From Epiperipatus broadwayi (lineage: Eukaryota; Onychophora; Udeonychophora; Euonychophora; Peripatidae): a stretch of 64,000 bases of DNA. Position 1 is the first letter of the stretch. Each line of letters starts with the position of its first letter. The position numbers were made by a program, and so were the translations under genes. This document shows positions 1 to 11,892 of this stretch, piece by piece. The notes beneath the pieces are model-generated. The model did no database searches. It worked only from the letters and a program-made list of their open reading frames with translations, and had not been told where the DNA came from. The stretch spans positions 308,001-372,000 of the forward strand of contig JAQFVV010012531.1 in the NCBI GenBank assembly GCA_028023455.1, read 5' to 3'.

Positions 1-2937
1 TCATTGTTAATATTACTGACTAAAATACAACATTCAGCAATTTGCCCATATGCTCTCAATATTTTATTATTATACAATTAAAAGTTTCCATCTCTTTAGC
101 CATGCCACACTTGTACTATTAATCATACTGAATTAATTCTTTCTTTAAGAGCACTTATAATACTGACACTAATCTCAGGGTTCTCTGTTATATTTACTAA
201 ATTTGCTCGGCAGTATTGTGTTGTCCAATAGAACTGACACTCTGGTTGGCTATAGAAAACATTTAACTTATTTAAATTCCAGGTGTCTTCATCCACATAT
301 CAACTATTATAATATTTAACGAGATGATGACCCTATTCAATGACAACGCATAATTTTGAATAATACTGCCAATTTATAATCCAGAATCTCAGTTGGAATG
401 ATGAAAAGACAAGGGTGCTTTTGTGTCCCTCCATCACCCATGACAATACAATACTTAACTAAGATTTAATACTTAGCAATTCACTTAAATGTGTATGGAA
501 CAATATGCAATCAAATATATTAGTTTTGGAATAAAGTGATTTTACACACACATAAAATAAAATGTTTTGGTCTGAAGTTTCAATTCCATAAATAATTCTT
601 ATTAAATTAAAATATAATGAAATATTCTGATCTGCAATATAATTGTCTATCTAGTGTATTGAACTTGAGATTTCATAAATAATTTTTGGACTCAAGAAAG
701 TATTGCAAGTATTATGCAGATATACTTTTATTTAGCACATAAGAAAAATGACTCAAAACAGCTTTTAATAAAACTATATTTATTATTAAATTTCAACAAT
801 ATTCCAATTTATTCTTACAATTTAACAAAAACAATCCCTTAGGATTAACATAATAAACAAAAATTTACACTTTAGTTGATCCCATATGGATAAAATAAAA
901 TAATAACTAATAATAATTAGTCTATGTTTTTAGACTTAGATTCGAACTACTTCTTCATCTTTGTTATACATTGACTCAGATTAATTATAACAATTTAAAT
1001 ATTATTGTCGATACACTAACTTATCAGTTTAGTGTATCTTATATGAACGACTGCTTAACTTTATTCTGACTATTTGTTTTAAAATAAAAATAATTGGATT
1101 CTAGGCAATGCGTACAAACGATTATTATCGTCGTATATTTAACTAAATGACAGTTTTTTATTTAGATAACTTATTATAATTTATGGGTTATTTATCAGAA
1201 GTTACACTTATTATTTTTAATGTTTACCTGAATAACAACTGAAGTTGTTATACACACTGTTCTTCTCCGTATAAGTTATATTGTGAGTGCTACTTAATAA
1301 TTAACTTGAATTAAACTTAATATTTGAACCCTCCTTTGGCAAATAAAAATTTATAAATCACGCAAATTTAAACTTATTCTCTCCATTGACTTATGATCGG
1401 ATTACCCGCACTATTCCGACGCACAGTACAGACATTAATCACATATACTAGCACTCTATTTTAACTAAATGGATCGTAAGGAATTTACCTCCAGTATACC
1501 CGTTATCTTGCCATAACTTTTAAATAAAACACAATATTCTACACCTTCTGTGGTGGAATTATCTCTTATTTTCTCATGAGGAAAAGGAATGATACCGTAG
1601 ATATGAAGAGTTAACGACTATCTTAAATAGTTTGGTGGGTCCTTGCCTCTTACCTGGGCATAATAGGAACACACACCAATATAATCCTCTCATGGGATTT
1701 TAACGAAGAAATAAACTACATACGGTATAAATGGCTGATCGTCCTGGCTCTGGGAAGCGATCGCTTGGGTTATAACCATACCCGAATTCTAGATTTATTT
1801 ATTCCCCTCATGGAAAATAAAGCTTTTGGGGAGATTATTTCCATCCCTCAAAATAAATACATACAATTATTACTAATGTGAATATTAATCATATACTGAT
1901 GCTATTCGGGGCAAGACAAGCAAATACACTAATTACACAAAAATTTATATACCTGGGTATACTTAAATCAACGTCCGAAATCAATGGATAACACAAAATA
2001 AACATAATAATTTTCACCTTTGCCAAAGAAACATTCAACAAGTAATTGGTAATATAGTATTTTGAAATAAATTAAGTGAATGCGTTAATAAAAAAAAAAA
2101 AAACAATTGGGAATAAATTCCGCAATTAACATAGTATAAATTTGTTTTAAACTTTAAATAAATAAGATTCTGTATAGCATTTCTTTTTAATTACTTCTGA
2201 TAATTTTAACTAGATATTTTATCAATTAGGTATCTGACTTTTCTACTTTTACGCATTTAACATATAAATTTATACCCATAATTGCCTATCATAAGTAAAC
2301 ACATTTTATATCAAAAAAATATTTCCATGTCAAATATAAATTTAACCTAATATAATTAAAAGAAAACATACCTTTATGATTACAAGGTCATTTAAATACT
2401 ACTTGAATATACATCTTTCAACCTGTTGATAAAAAAATATACATAATTTTTCAAATAAAAAATATTACTTAACAAATGTTTATTATCTTTCTAGACAATG
2501 TTTTTCCGTTGGGCAATTCATTTAGATGAAGAACTTGATCCTTTCGTAGTTCACGAAGCAAAATTTTAAAACAAGAAACACATTTTATTATATCATTTCG
2601 ATAAAAGTTGCTTCCATTCTGGCGCATTTAATAATTAAGCAAAGAAAACATAATAGCGTTGGATATTAATTCTTCTTTGAATTAACTTATATAATTTTGG
2701 GATCCAAGAAAGACAATACATAACTTAACATGACGAATATTGGACGATTGACGATCACATGTAGAATTATTTTCTTTTTAATATTGGCGATACGTATCAT
2801 TTTTATTTAGCTAGCTGGCTTAAGAATAAAACTAATGCGCGACTTTTATGAAATATTATTATTATAAGGCTGCAGCTGACTTACGTAGATAGAATTTTAA
2901 GGACTCTAGTTGAGGTATAATATAACATATTATATTA
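1..2937. other. AT-rich DNA without recognised genes
   Basis: No exon-like segment or long frame is visible on either strand. Slightly GC-richer patches near 1380-1460 and 1540-1860 have the texture of old repeat sequence, but I could not match them to a family. There is a poly-A tract near 2090-2103. This stretch ends at the target duplication of the first Merlin element. Confidence 0.5.
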
Positions 2938-3144
2938 TAAAGTTATGGTAAAACTGACTTTTAGCTACCCGAACCATTCGCCCTCTATTTTTAAAAAACT
3001 GAACTACTTTTTCCCCTCTAATAACTGCATCCAAATTTAATAAGTGTATGTAACTATATCTAAGTGTAAATGTTAATAAAAAAAAAAAAAAATTACATTT
3101 AAGTGCGTATTTTTCACTTATAGCGCTCTTTGCTGTATATATAA

Positions 3145-3265
3145 TTAACTACTTTTTCCCACCTAATAACTGTATCCAAATTTAATAACTGTATGTAACT
3201 ATATCCAAGAGTAAATGCTAATAAAAAAAAACTTAAAAAAAATACTTACATTTACATGCGTATTA
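3145..3265. repeat. Partial duplication of the Merlin left arm
   Basis: This repeats about 3000-3110 in direct orientation with scattered substitutions. Both copies carry the run ACTACTTTTTCCC, then CCAAATTTAATAA, then GTATGTAACTATATC, then a poly-A tract. It resembles the duplicated arm segment of the larger Merlin element. Confidence 0.7.
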
Positions 3266-3321
3266 ATTCTAAATCTTTTTACATAAAGAAGAATAAATAA
3301 CAAAAATACGAACTTACATTT

Positions 3322-3588
3322 TTAGGAGTAGTTGGAAGCCACACAAACGAAATGCACGAAGAGGTTGTCGTGTGCGTGCAGATTTCTAAAAGAAAATTCC
3401 TGCAGGTAGGATGAGAACAAAGGTCTGCTTGTCCCAAATTGGTATTTTAGCTTGCGCTTTGCTCTCATCCACAGATTTTCAACATTATTGGTGTGTATAA
3501 CCTCGTCATCCGGGTCACCAAAGTTGTGTTGATGGACGACGACAGAGTGGAGATAGACACCATTCGAAAGACCGCTAATATGTAGCAC
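3322..3588 (-). pseudogene. Merlin transposase C-terminal fragment
   Basis: The 88-codon frame aligns over most of its length with the C-terminal end of the transposase at 5447-6410. Shared blocks include NGVYLHSVVVHQ, NVENLWMRAKRKLK (the region carrying the third acidic residue) and FGTSRPLFSSYL. The first two acidic residues, the zinc-binding N-terminus and the SDGW motif are missing, so this is a remnant. The ATG lies inside the homologous region and is not a true start. It reads on the minus strand of the 1.04-kb element that contains it. Confidence 0.8.
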
Positions 3589-4002
3589 ATTCTTCCCGGC
3601 AAAAATTACACCAATCTATGATCACTCGTTCGCTGACCTCCGTCTCGCGAACGATCATTTTAATAGACGTATTATACGACCAGTAAAATGCCAGAGTTTA
3701 TTTCTTGTTAGATAAACTGATTTAAAGTTGGATCTTTCTAATTGTGTCTATCTCCACTCTATTTATAGTTAATTTATTTACAGTTATATATACAGCGAAG
3801 ACCGCTATAAGTGAAAAATACGCACGTAAATGTAAGTTTTTTTTTCTTTTTTATTTTATTAACATTTACACTTAGATATAGTTACATACACTTATTAAAT
3901 TTGGATACAGTTATTAGAGGGGAAAAAGTAGTTCAGTTTTTTAAAAATAGAGGGCGAATGGTTCGGGTAGCTAAAAGTCAGTTTTACCTAAAGTTATAAT
4001 TA

Positions 4003-4676
4003 AGTCACTTATATTAGTAATTTTTATTCCTACTCTAGGAATTATAAGTCTTCTTTAATAATGAATTTCCGTAATATGCACGCATACAAAATTTTCAATA
4101 CTTGCCTTGAGAAAATTTATATTTTCCTTTTTAAAATTATGCAGGTGCATAAGTAAATATCCTGTATCATTCATATTATTTCTAGATAATTTTCATTGAA
4201 TAAATTATATTTTAATGTGAGGAGCTTTCATTATTTTTAAATGCAGACAATGTCAGTTAAAAGAGCGCGAAATTTTAAAGTTAACTTTCCTTAGCTTTTA
4301 TAATATGTCTTTTAAATTATAAATTTTTCTTTTATACCAAGAAAAAATTATCAAATAAGGTAAAGTTAATAAATAATTGTTTATTTGCTGGAAATTATTT
4401 ATATTATTTACTTTAAACATAATGACGCTTTCAGTGATTACTGTAGTCAATACGGTCATTTTAAACTTTAGCACACGATAGTATAATCTTTTAGTATAAA
4501 AACTTTATAATAGGTCGATGGACATAGAAAAGCAGAATATCCTATCAATTAAAATTAGCCAAACATGATATTATCAAACATTTAATGGACTGATATTTAT
4601 TTCTGCAATAAAAATATAAAAAATTTTGTTACCGAATTTCAGTACTCACTCCTTTTTGAAGACTAAATAGCAGACT
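4003..4676. other. AT-rich spacer between the two Merlin elements
   Basis: No exon, RNA gene or repeat boundary is visible here. Codon-like texture is absent on both strands. Confidence 0.4.
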
Positions 4677-4684
4677 AAACTTTT

Positions 4685-5320
4685 GGTAAAAGTTCATTAT
4701 AACGGTCTATGGTTGTTTGCCCTCTATTGTTTAAAATTTAAACTAAATTGCTTGAGAATCTGACATGTATGTTATTATATTACAAATAAATTAAAATTTA
4801 ATCAAATGTAAAAGATAATGATAAAAAAAAAAAACCTTTTGAATGTTGGATTAATTACACGACATTAATTAAAATAATTACTTTTAATTTCTTTGAAAGT
4901 TAAGATTTTAAACTGTCTACAACTTAAGAATTTAAAATAAAAAAATATATGCTACTGTCTTACAATTACATGAAAATGTATTCAAATGTAAAAGATAATA
5001 AAAAAAACATTTACCTTTTTAAATATAATTACGTCCTATACAGACTAGGAAGTTGGAGAAAAAAGCGGTATTGCTGTATCTACTCCGGAGGGCAAATTCG
5101 TGCAGGTACGATGAAAACAAAGCTCTGCTAGTGCCACATTGGAATTTCAGCTTACGCTTTGCTCTCATCCACATGTTTTCAATATTCTGGGTGTGTATGT
5201 CTCGCTCTTCGGGATCCACGAAGTTTTCCTGATGGACGACAACCGAATGCAAATACACACCATTGTTGAGACTGCTGATGTTATTGTACGCAGCCCAGCC
5301 ATCTGAAATAATGTGCGTAC
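4685..5320. repeat. Left inverted arm of the Merlin element
   Basis: Reverse complement of 6109-6742 with few differences. The outer 256 bp is the normal terminal repeat. The inner 380 bp copies the transposase 3' coding end and 3' flank, which makes a 122-codon antisense-placed frame at 5019-5387 on the minus strand that is a copy and not a separate gene. Confidence 0.9.
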
Positions 5321-5446
5321 ACTGTCTACAACTTAAGAATTTAAAATAACTACATTTATAGCACATGTTGCAAAAAAAAAAAGACACCTTATGTGTTCAA
5401 CGGCGCGAATTACACGCATACGTGTACAGTTTTATAGTTACAAAAG

Positions 5447-6410
5447 ATGTCTGCTACATGCTTAGTACCTGATAGTGAAATTTTAAGCGTTGCTGCTATT
5501 CTGGCAGAAGAATGGAATATGCGCCAGTTATGGGACGTCATACAAACTACGGAATTGGCCATCAAATGGCTTGCACGAAGACTCCTTCTGAAGAACTACG
5601 CCTTATGCCAACAGTGCGGTGTTCGGTGTGCGCTGGTGAAGTATTCTACAGGCTTAGATGGGTGTAGATGGCAGTGCAGAATATGCCACCATCGCATCTC
5701 AATCAGAAAGGGGTCTTTCTTTTTCCAAAGTCATCTGCCTCTGGGAACAATTACAAGCATCATGTATTTTGGGGCGCGTAATATACCCCAACAACACTTT
5801 GTGCATGAGACCAGCATGAGCAAAAAAATAATCATTGATTGGGCGAATTTTTGCCGGGAGGAATGTGCCAAATATTTTGACACAAATCCGACAGTTCTCG
5901 GTGGATTTGATGACAATGGGGAGCCATTAATCGTCGAAATAGACGAAACCTACTATTTCCACCGAAAATATCACAGGGGGGGCTATACGGACAGGTCATT
6001 GGGTGTTTGGCGGCATAGAGAGAGCGTCAAGAAAGTGCTTCTTGATAGAAGTGGCAGACAGGACGGCTGATACACTGGAGGGCCTGATACAGTGGTTCAT
6101 TTTACCAGGTACGCACATTATTTCAGATGGCTGGGCTGCGTACAATAACATCAGCAGTCTCAACAATGGTGTGTATTTGCATTCGGTTGTCGTCCATCAG
6201 GAAAACTTCGTGGATCCCGAAGAGCGAGACATACACACCCAGAATATTGAAAACATGTGGATGAGAGCAAAGCGTAAGCTGAAATTCCAATGTGGCACTA
6301 GCAGAGCTTTGTTTTCATCGTACCTGCACGAATTTGCCCTCCGGAGTAGATACAGCAATACCGCTTTTTTCTCCAACTTCCTAGTCTGTATAGGACGTAA
6401 TTATATTTAA
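5447..6410 (+). pseudogene. Merlin (ISXO2/IS1595-like) transposase, one frameshift
   Basis: Encodes a DDE-type transposase of the Merlin superfamily, related to bacterial IS1016/IS1595 enzymes, which cuts and joins the element ends. The first frame (5447-6070) carries a zinc-ribbon-like set, C54-x2-C57 and C77-x2-C80. Further on is the first catalytic aspartate, D166, in VEIDETYY. The second frame, one base over, resumes as HWVFGGIERASRKCFLIEV, holds the second aspartate in ISDGWAAY (codon at 6126) and a likely third acidic residue in QNIENMWMRAKRK (codon at 6249). It stops at 6408-6410. The frame changes near a run of seven G at 5976-5982, so an extra G there is the simplest cause. About 320 residues in all, a normal Merlin length. 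The start at 5447 is the first ATG ahead of conserved sequence. Apart from the shift it looks intact. Confidence 0.88.
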
Positions 6411-6742
6411 AAAGGTAAATGTTTTTTTTATTATCTTTTACATTTGAATAAATTTTCATGTAATTGTAAGACAGTAGCATATACTTTTTTATTTTAAATT
6501 CTTAAGTTGTAGACAGTTTAAAATCTTAACTTTCAAAGAAATTAAAAGCAATTATTTTAATTAATGTCGTGTAATTAATCCAACATTCAAAAGGTTTTTT
6601 TTTTATTATTATCTTTTACATTTGATTAAATTTTAATTTATTTGTAATATAATAACATACATGTCAGATTCTCAAGCAATTTAGTTTAAATTTTAAACGA
6701 TAGAGGGCAAACAACCATAGACCGTTATAGTGAACTTTTACC
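6109..6742. repeat. Right inverted arm of the Merlin element
   Basis: Contains the last 100 or so codons of the transposase, its 3' flank and the terminal repeat, and pairs with 4685-5320. The terminal repeat proper begins at 6489. Confidence 0.9.
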
Positions 6743-6750
6743 AAACTTTT

Positions 6751-8339
6751 TTCCAGTTTTTGGCGGTCTTGTTTTATTTTAGCGACCTCTTACAGAGAAA
6801 AAATCATTTAATTATACATAAACAAAAGAAAGGAAAAAAAAAAAAAACTTATTACAGTTATATTTTGTTCTGTATGGTTTAAATGAACTACAAAATAATT
6901 TGACAAATAATGTAAAATAATAAATACATTTACTCAACAATATTTATTTGTGGTGTATATTTCTGTATACATTATTGTCTAAATAATTTAAAAATAAAAT
7001 TACCAGAAGCTATTGTATTATGATAAGATACTCATCTATCCCCCCTCTTGTCCATCTAAATCAATTACTGTTTATAATTTGTGCTTTTATACTATATTAA
7101 ATTGCTCTTATGGTTAATATTTTTAATTAATTATTTATGCTCTTTTTTAAAAATGACATTAAATTACTAAATTTCTTAGTTATTTGCTTAAAACATGTTA
7201 AAGTGAGTAACTAGAATACTGTATTAATCACTTAATATTATTAATATTTTATTTTTCTATTTTCTAGAAAAAGATAGCATTGTTTTCCTTTGGAAACGAT
7301 GCTAAATAGACCAAGTGTCAATAACACTAGGTTACAATATATACTGGCTATTATTTTCATAGGGTAAAATATCAGACACAATTACAACAGATTTCTTTTT
7401 ATATAAAAATGATCTAGCCAGGTTACAAGAAGTGAAATAACATACAAGTCCTGGATTATTTAATTAAGTTTGTGTAAAATACTTGATTTAAATCATTGTT
7501 ACAAAAATGTTTAACTTTAAGCTTATTCACCGTTTTGAGAACAATTTGTGGTAATTATTTTGATAATGAATATCTTGTAATTCAATTTCAAAGGCCATTT
7601 TAAATCTTTCCAAAAATCCCACTTCATCCTTCAATAAATATATCTTTATCATATGCATTACAAATACTAGACAAACAGCAAATCTCTTGATTATTGCTAA
7701 CAATATTTTGATGCAAAATATCAAAATGAGCCTGCATTTTTTGAAATGGTTTGTGGAAGCTCTGGTAATGCATTACAAATTATTAGTAATAATTTCAATG
7801 TCTCCATAATCTATTGTAAAACGGAATCATTTGATGTAATGGTGAAATTTAAATCCACATTAGTAGAAAGTCTACAAAAGAAACATCTCCAGGCTTGCTT
7901 TTTTCTTAATGACATCAATCTGTATGTTGTTCAAATAATGTTGAAGACAGTAGTGCATGGCACCATTACAGTTTGATTAGGAATATAGTAACCATTAATA
8001 GGCAATAAAATGTTACAATTACTATAAATAGCCATTGCATTTTTCAAATGTTATATAGAATAATAATAGCAACATTATGATTATAGATTGGTGTTATTTT
8101 GTTGTTTTTTTTATATTCTATAAGGCAATTGGTCCAATACTGTGTGCATGAATACATACATTTCTATGTCCCATATATCTCAAAGGCAATTAAACTATTA
8201 ATAGCAAAGATTAATAAATTTAGGCTATATATTGAAAGACAAAATTATTTTGTAAGGTTAATATAAATAAGGTTCAACATAAATCTTATTTTTTTCTTGG
8301 ATATATTTCTCCACTTTGCCATGAATGTATTGATATATA
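6751..8339. other. AT-rich intergenic DNA with decayed frames
   Basis: No gene recognised. Two short frames at 7527-7724 (minus) and 7746-7976 (plus) sit in a block (about 7520-7980) whose minus-strand translation is peptide-like but broken by many stops. It may be the relic of an old transposon frame that I cannot place. Confidence 0.35.
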
Positions 8340-8610
8340 TATATTGTGACCGTTCGATTGTTGTCCCAACTACATAACATCACCAAAACATAAGTGCGCT
8401 AAGAATTGTAACCTCGATCACCGATCAATTCCCGCTGCACATTGTCAGCTATTAAGAGCTGTAACCAAAAGCATATCATGCCATCTATATTATGCACCAA
8501 AGACCACAACCAACATCTGGAGCAACTTACCACAGACCAAACTAATGATATAACATAAACTTTTTATGATTTAATTTGATCGCAGCCAGGGTGTACCGCG
8601 AAGACCTATC
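8340..8610. other. GC-richer block, probable repeat fragment
   Basis: Base composition changes abruptly at about 8345, beginning TGTGACCGTTCGATTG, and returns to the AT-rich background after about 8605. No open frame covers it. The opening TG and sharp edges would fit a solo LTR or another repeat, but no matching end or target duplication was found. Confidence 0.25.
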
Positions 8611-9414
8611 ATAGTAGTATGATAAAATACATTAAACAAATTATAAGTATGTAATGTTATTATCTTTCAAACCTTAATTTGCGATTTTCATTGTATGAGA
8701 CCCGATGGCCGACCATGTACAAGATGGCATAATTTGTGGAACTACATAAGATTATGAAATTTTAAACCATCTATATGATTTTTAATACAAATGCTAGTCC
8801 AGGTAAAGCTTTGCAATAAATAAACATAAATACTTGGGTTCTTTTTTTTATAGTTTACTATATCACTGAGACTCTTATTATACTGACAAATGACAATTTA
8901 AAAACGTTAAGTAAATATATTCAATCATGTCATTATCTGGTAAATCTGTTTACAGGTTTAATAATCAATTTATATTGTATACTAGAATCAACTACGCAAA
9001 GCTAAAATGATGGAAAAGGTAAATGGGATTTTATTGTACCTTACACATCATAAACTACCAAAGACGAAAAGCATCCAAATGTTTTCTCAAAATATCACTA
9101 AACTCTTATATCATGTTGACGATAGTATGTACTTCAATGTATGCTCTATCCAAGGTTTATGATTTCTGATTTTACGAATGACAAATAGCAACGGCACAGT
9201 AAGTTTAATTATAAATCAACGTTTATTTACAAATTTATGAATAATAAGTAATTAATTCTAATGTTATAATTAAAGACATAAATAAACAAATAAAATAAAT
9301 AAATTATAATTCCATCGACTTTCTTCAATAACATATCATAGGTACGGTTTTTAAAAACCTAATCATACCTTATATTTCAATTTGATATAATGAATGTATT
9401 GAGGAAATTATACT

Positions 9415-9440
9415 AGATCGGAAGAGCGTCGTGTATGGAA
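9415..9440 (+). other. Illumina adapter-like sequence
   Basis: The 20 bases AGATCGGAAGAGCGTCGTGT at 9415-9434 are identical to the start of a standard Illumina TruSeq adapter. The next bases, ATGGAA, match the adapter continuation AGGGAA with one difference. A chance match of this length is very unlikely. This is most likely adapter carried into the assembly, and the join here may be unreliable. Confidence 0.85.
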
Positions 9441-9840
9441 CATCTAATGTCATTTCCAGATTCAATAAATCTATACCGTAAACTTATAATAATATAATAA
9501 ATAATATTATATCTGTAGGATTTAGCTATAATGCAATCATTAAATAAAGTGAAAATTTAAACTTACATTCAGGTAAATAATAATCAACCAACAGTTAATT
9601 ATTATGAGGTAACTTGAATAGAATGTCCTGCTACAATTTAATGATCTAACTTATAAATTATACTTACAAATGGAAGAAGATGATTTAGCAGAATAACTAA
9701 AATACTTTGCCCAACTTATATCTATGAAGTAAAACCATATTCCTGTGGATGCATTCATCTACACATAGGAATTAAATAACACTAAACGCTTTGTGGATTT
9801 ATACACCATCATAAAGTAATAAGTATAATTACACAATTCC

Positions 9841-9923
9841 GCGGATTAACCACCAGCGCAGGAATGAGTGTAAAATACAAAAAAATGGCAATTAAGTAAT
9901 CTGCGGATTAACCACCGGCACAG
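9841..9923. repeat. Two direct repeats spaced 62 bp apart
   Basis: GCGGATTAACCACC occurs at 9841 and again at 9903, followed by similar bases (AGCGCAG and GGCACAG). The rest of the interval is AT-rich. Confidence 0.6.
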
Positions 9924-10360
9924 ATTAATGCCTTTTAACATTATAAAACAACATTACTATTTACTTCACATTAAAGTGCAAAATCATCCTCCTCAGTTAT
10001 TCTGACCATTCAGAAAACACTAACATTTTAGCAAATGTGGGTTCTTGCATAATAAAATGTTACACTAATCAGGACAACTAATGTACTAACTTATCTTGCT
10101 TAAAATAAAACATATGTAATATAATATAAGTAATATTAGTATAGGAATAGAAATCTGGAAAGACTCACAAAATACCTCATGAAAAATTGATACATCTCAT
10201 AAATTCATTTAGTACTTTTCAAGCTTTTTCGCAAGCGCTATTCTCTTGAATAAGTATTTTATTCAACCCCTATTAATTTAAACTTAATAAAATATAACTT
10301 ATGAACTTCACATGCAAGTTCATATAACGATAAAATTAAAGTAATGCATTATTCATCAAA

Positions 10361-10484
10361 TACATAAAATCTAACAGGTGTGTGTGTGATATAAATTAAA
10401 TGTATAGCATTTTATAGTTCAATACATGAATTCTAGCAGGTGTGTGTATCACAAATTAAATTGTATAGCATTTTATAACTACAA
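10361..10484. repeat. Two-copy tandem repeat, about 62 bp
   Basis: Two diverged copies share TACAT, then CAGGTGTGTGT, then AAATTAAA and TGTATAGCATTTTATA. No gene is visible between 8611 and 11892 apart from these repeats. An AT microsatellite lies at about 11868-11884. Confidence 0.7.
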
Positions 10485-11892
10485 ATATGATCCGTGAAAT
10501 CCATGTACGATGTGTCGAACAATAAATATACGAAGTAATAGCTACAATTATAGTTGAATTCCATACATGTAATTTTATCCATTTGTATTAGTTATTATAA
10601 GCACTATTAGATTAACGATTTTACGTGGCTCCATAAACATGAAACAATTCCAAAACATGACACGCAGAGTTTAAATGAAAATGTTTTTTCATAAGTTATT
10701 AATTTCTACATTTCTCTATTAAAACTGTTCCAAGTTTATCACATCCATGCTAATATTTATTTATCCACGCTTAAATCTAGGAATACTAATTATAGCAATT
10801 AATTTAATCATTCCAAACTGACGATAAAATTAGAAAATAGCTTTGATTAATTATTTGAAGACTGTTTTTATTATCCAAATGGTAAACAAATTAACTAGCA
10901 AATATATTACTGGCATTGCAAAGTTAAATATCAATCAATACTATATTTTTTATTAAAATTATAAACGGAAATATTAAACTATGTTAATAACTTTAACATT
11001 TTACTTTAATTTAAACTTCTTTTTTTTTAAAAAGCAAATTTTCATATTTATAAAACTTCTGTAATTAAAATACTTATTTAATTTTTCCAAATTGTAGAAT
11101 AATAAATATTTTAAAACATACCAAAATCTTGCAATTAATTCTGCTTTTAAACTGGAAAGCTCCGACATATTTCAAATGTAATATTGGAAAATTATTATTA
11201 GCGATTTGATCCACCTGGCTAGCCGACTTGAACAGACTTTTAAATTTAGCAATTCATCTTATTATTAAATACCACTATGTTATTTTTACGTTTATAGAAA
11301 ACTTTGTGGTAATCCGTTTACTTGTTAACTATTTTAAAATAAGCTTATCATATTTACACCATTTGCCTTTTACCATTTTCTTTTCTTTCTCCCTCCAAAA
11401 GCAACACTATCAGACGATCTTTTTTTTTAATTCGCGCTCCTTTCTTTTTTTACATTGAAACGCATACGTAATTACTGTATTTATTTTTAATAATTAAATT
11501 TAGTTGAACAAATGGTTTTTTTTTTTTTAATTCAATGGAAATAATTTTTAAGACCATTTTAAACAAATAAAATATTATTATTATTTTTAATAATATTTTA
11601 CCAAATTTAATGTGTTGTCAAAATTTTTAAAAAGTTAAACATTTTGATATGAATTAGTATATGGAAAGAAGCAATTTAAATTTATTAAAATAATATAGAC
11701 AACAAGTAAGGCAAAATATTACCCATTCTCTCTAATAAATTATTTTGAATATAAGAGAGTAATCTGTTCAAAGTGCAAATCAAGCCAATCAAATCACCAA
11801 AAGAAGACAGAGAAATTTTTATACCACTTACATCAATTATTATATTTTATACTAAAATATATGGTTACAATATATATATATATACAAAAGTT

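Larger units (their letters stand above)
2947..3988 (-). mobile_element. Internally deleted Merlin-type DNA transposon
   Basis: The ends are GGTAAAACTGAC at 2947 and its reverse complement ending at 3988. They are flanked by a perfect 9-bp duplication, TAAAGTTAT (2938-2946 and 3989-3997), in the 8-9 bp size known for the Merlin superfamily. Imperfect terminal inverted repeats run over about 200 bp (2947-3144 and 3784-3988). The inside keeps only the C-terminal third of a Merlin transposase on the minus strand (3322-3588), so the element cannot move on its own. Left of the remnant, 3145-3265 repeats the inner part of the left arm (about 3000-3110) in the same orientation. A 17-bp inverted match, 3544-3560 against 3745-3761, probably marks a deletion or snap-back breakpoint. 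It is related to the larger element at 4685-6742 but clearly diverged from it. Confidence 0.85.
4685..6742 (+). mobile_element. Near-complete Merlin-type DNA transposon
   Basis: The ends GGTAAAAGTTCA and TGAACTTTTACC are flanked by a perfect 8-bp duplication, AAACTTTT (4677-4684 and 6743-6750). The basic terminal repeat is about 255 bp (4685-4940 and 6489-6742). Near-identity of the two arms continues inward, however, so that 4685-5320 is the inverted copy of 6109-6742, about 635 bp. The extra left-arm DNA (4941-5320) is an inverted copy of the end of the transposase gene. It is followed at 5321-5349 by a second copy of the 29-bp inner edge of the arm (4912-4940). The transposase gene is on the plus strand at 5447-6410. 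Close identity of the arms suggests recent activity or gene conversion. Confidence 0.9.

Noticed and set aside
5019-5387. Minus-strand 122-codon frame similar to a transposase C-terminus.
   Set aside because: It is the inverted-arm copy of 6109-6410 and not a second gene.
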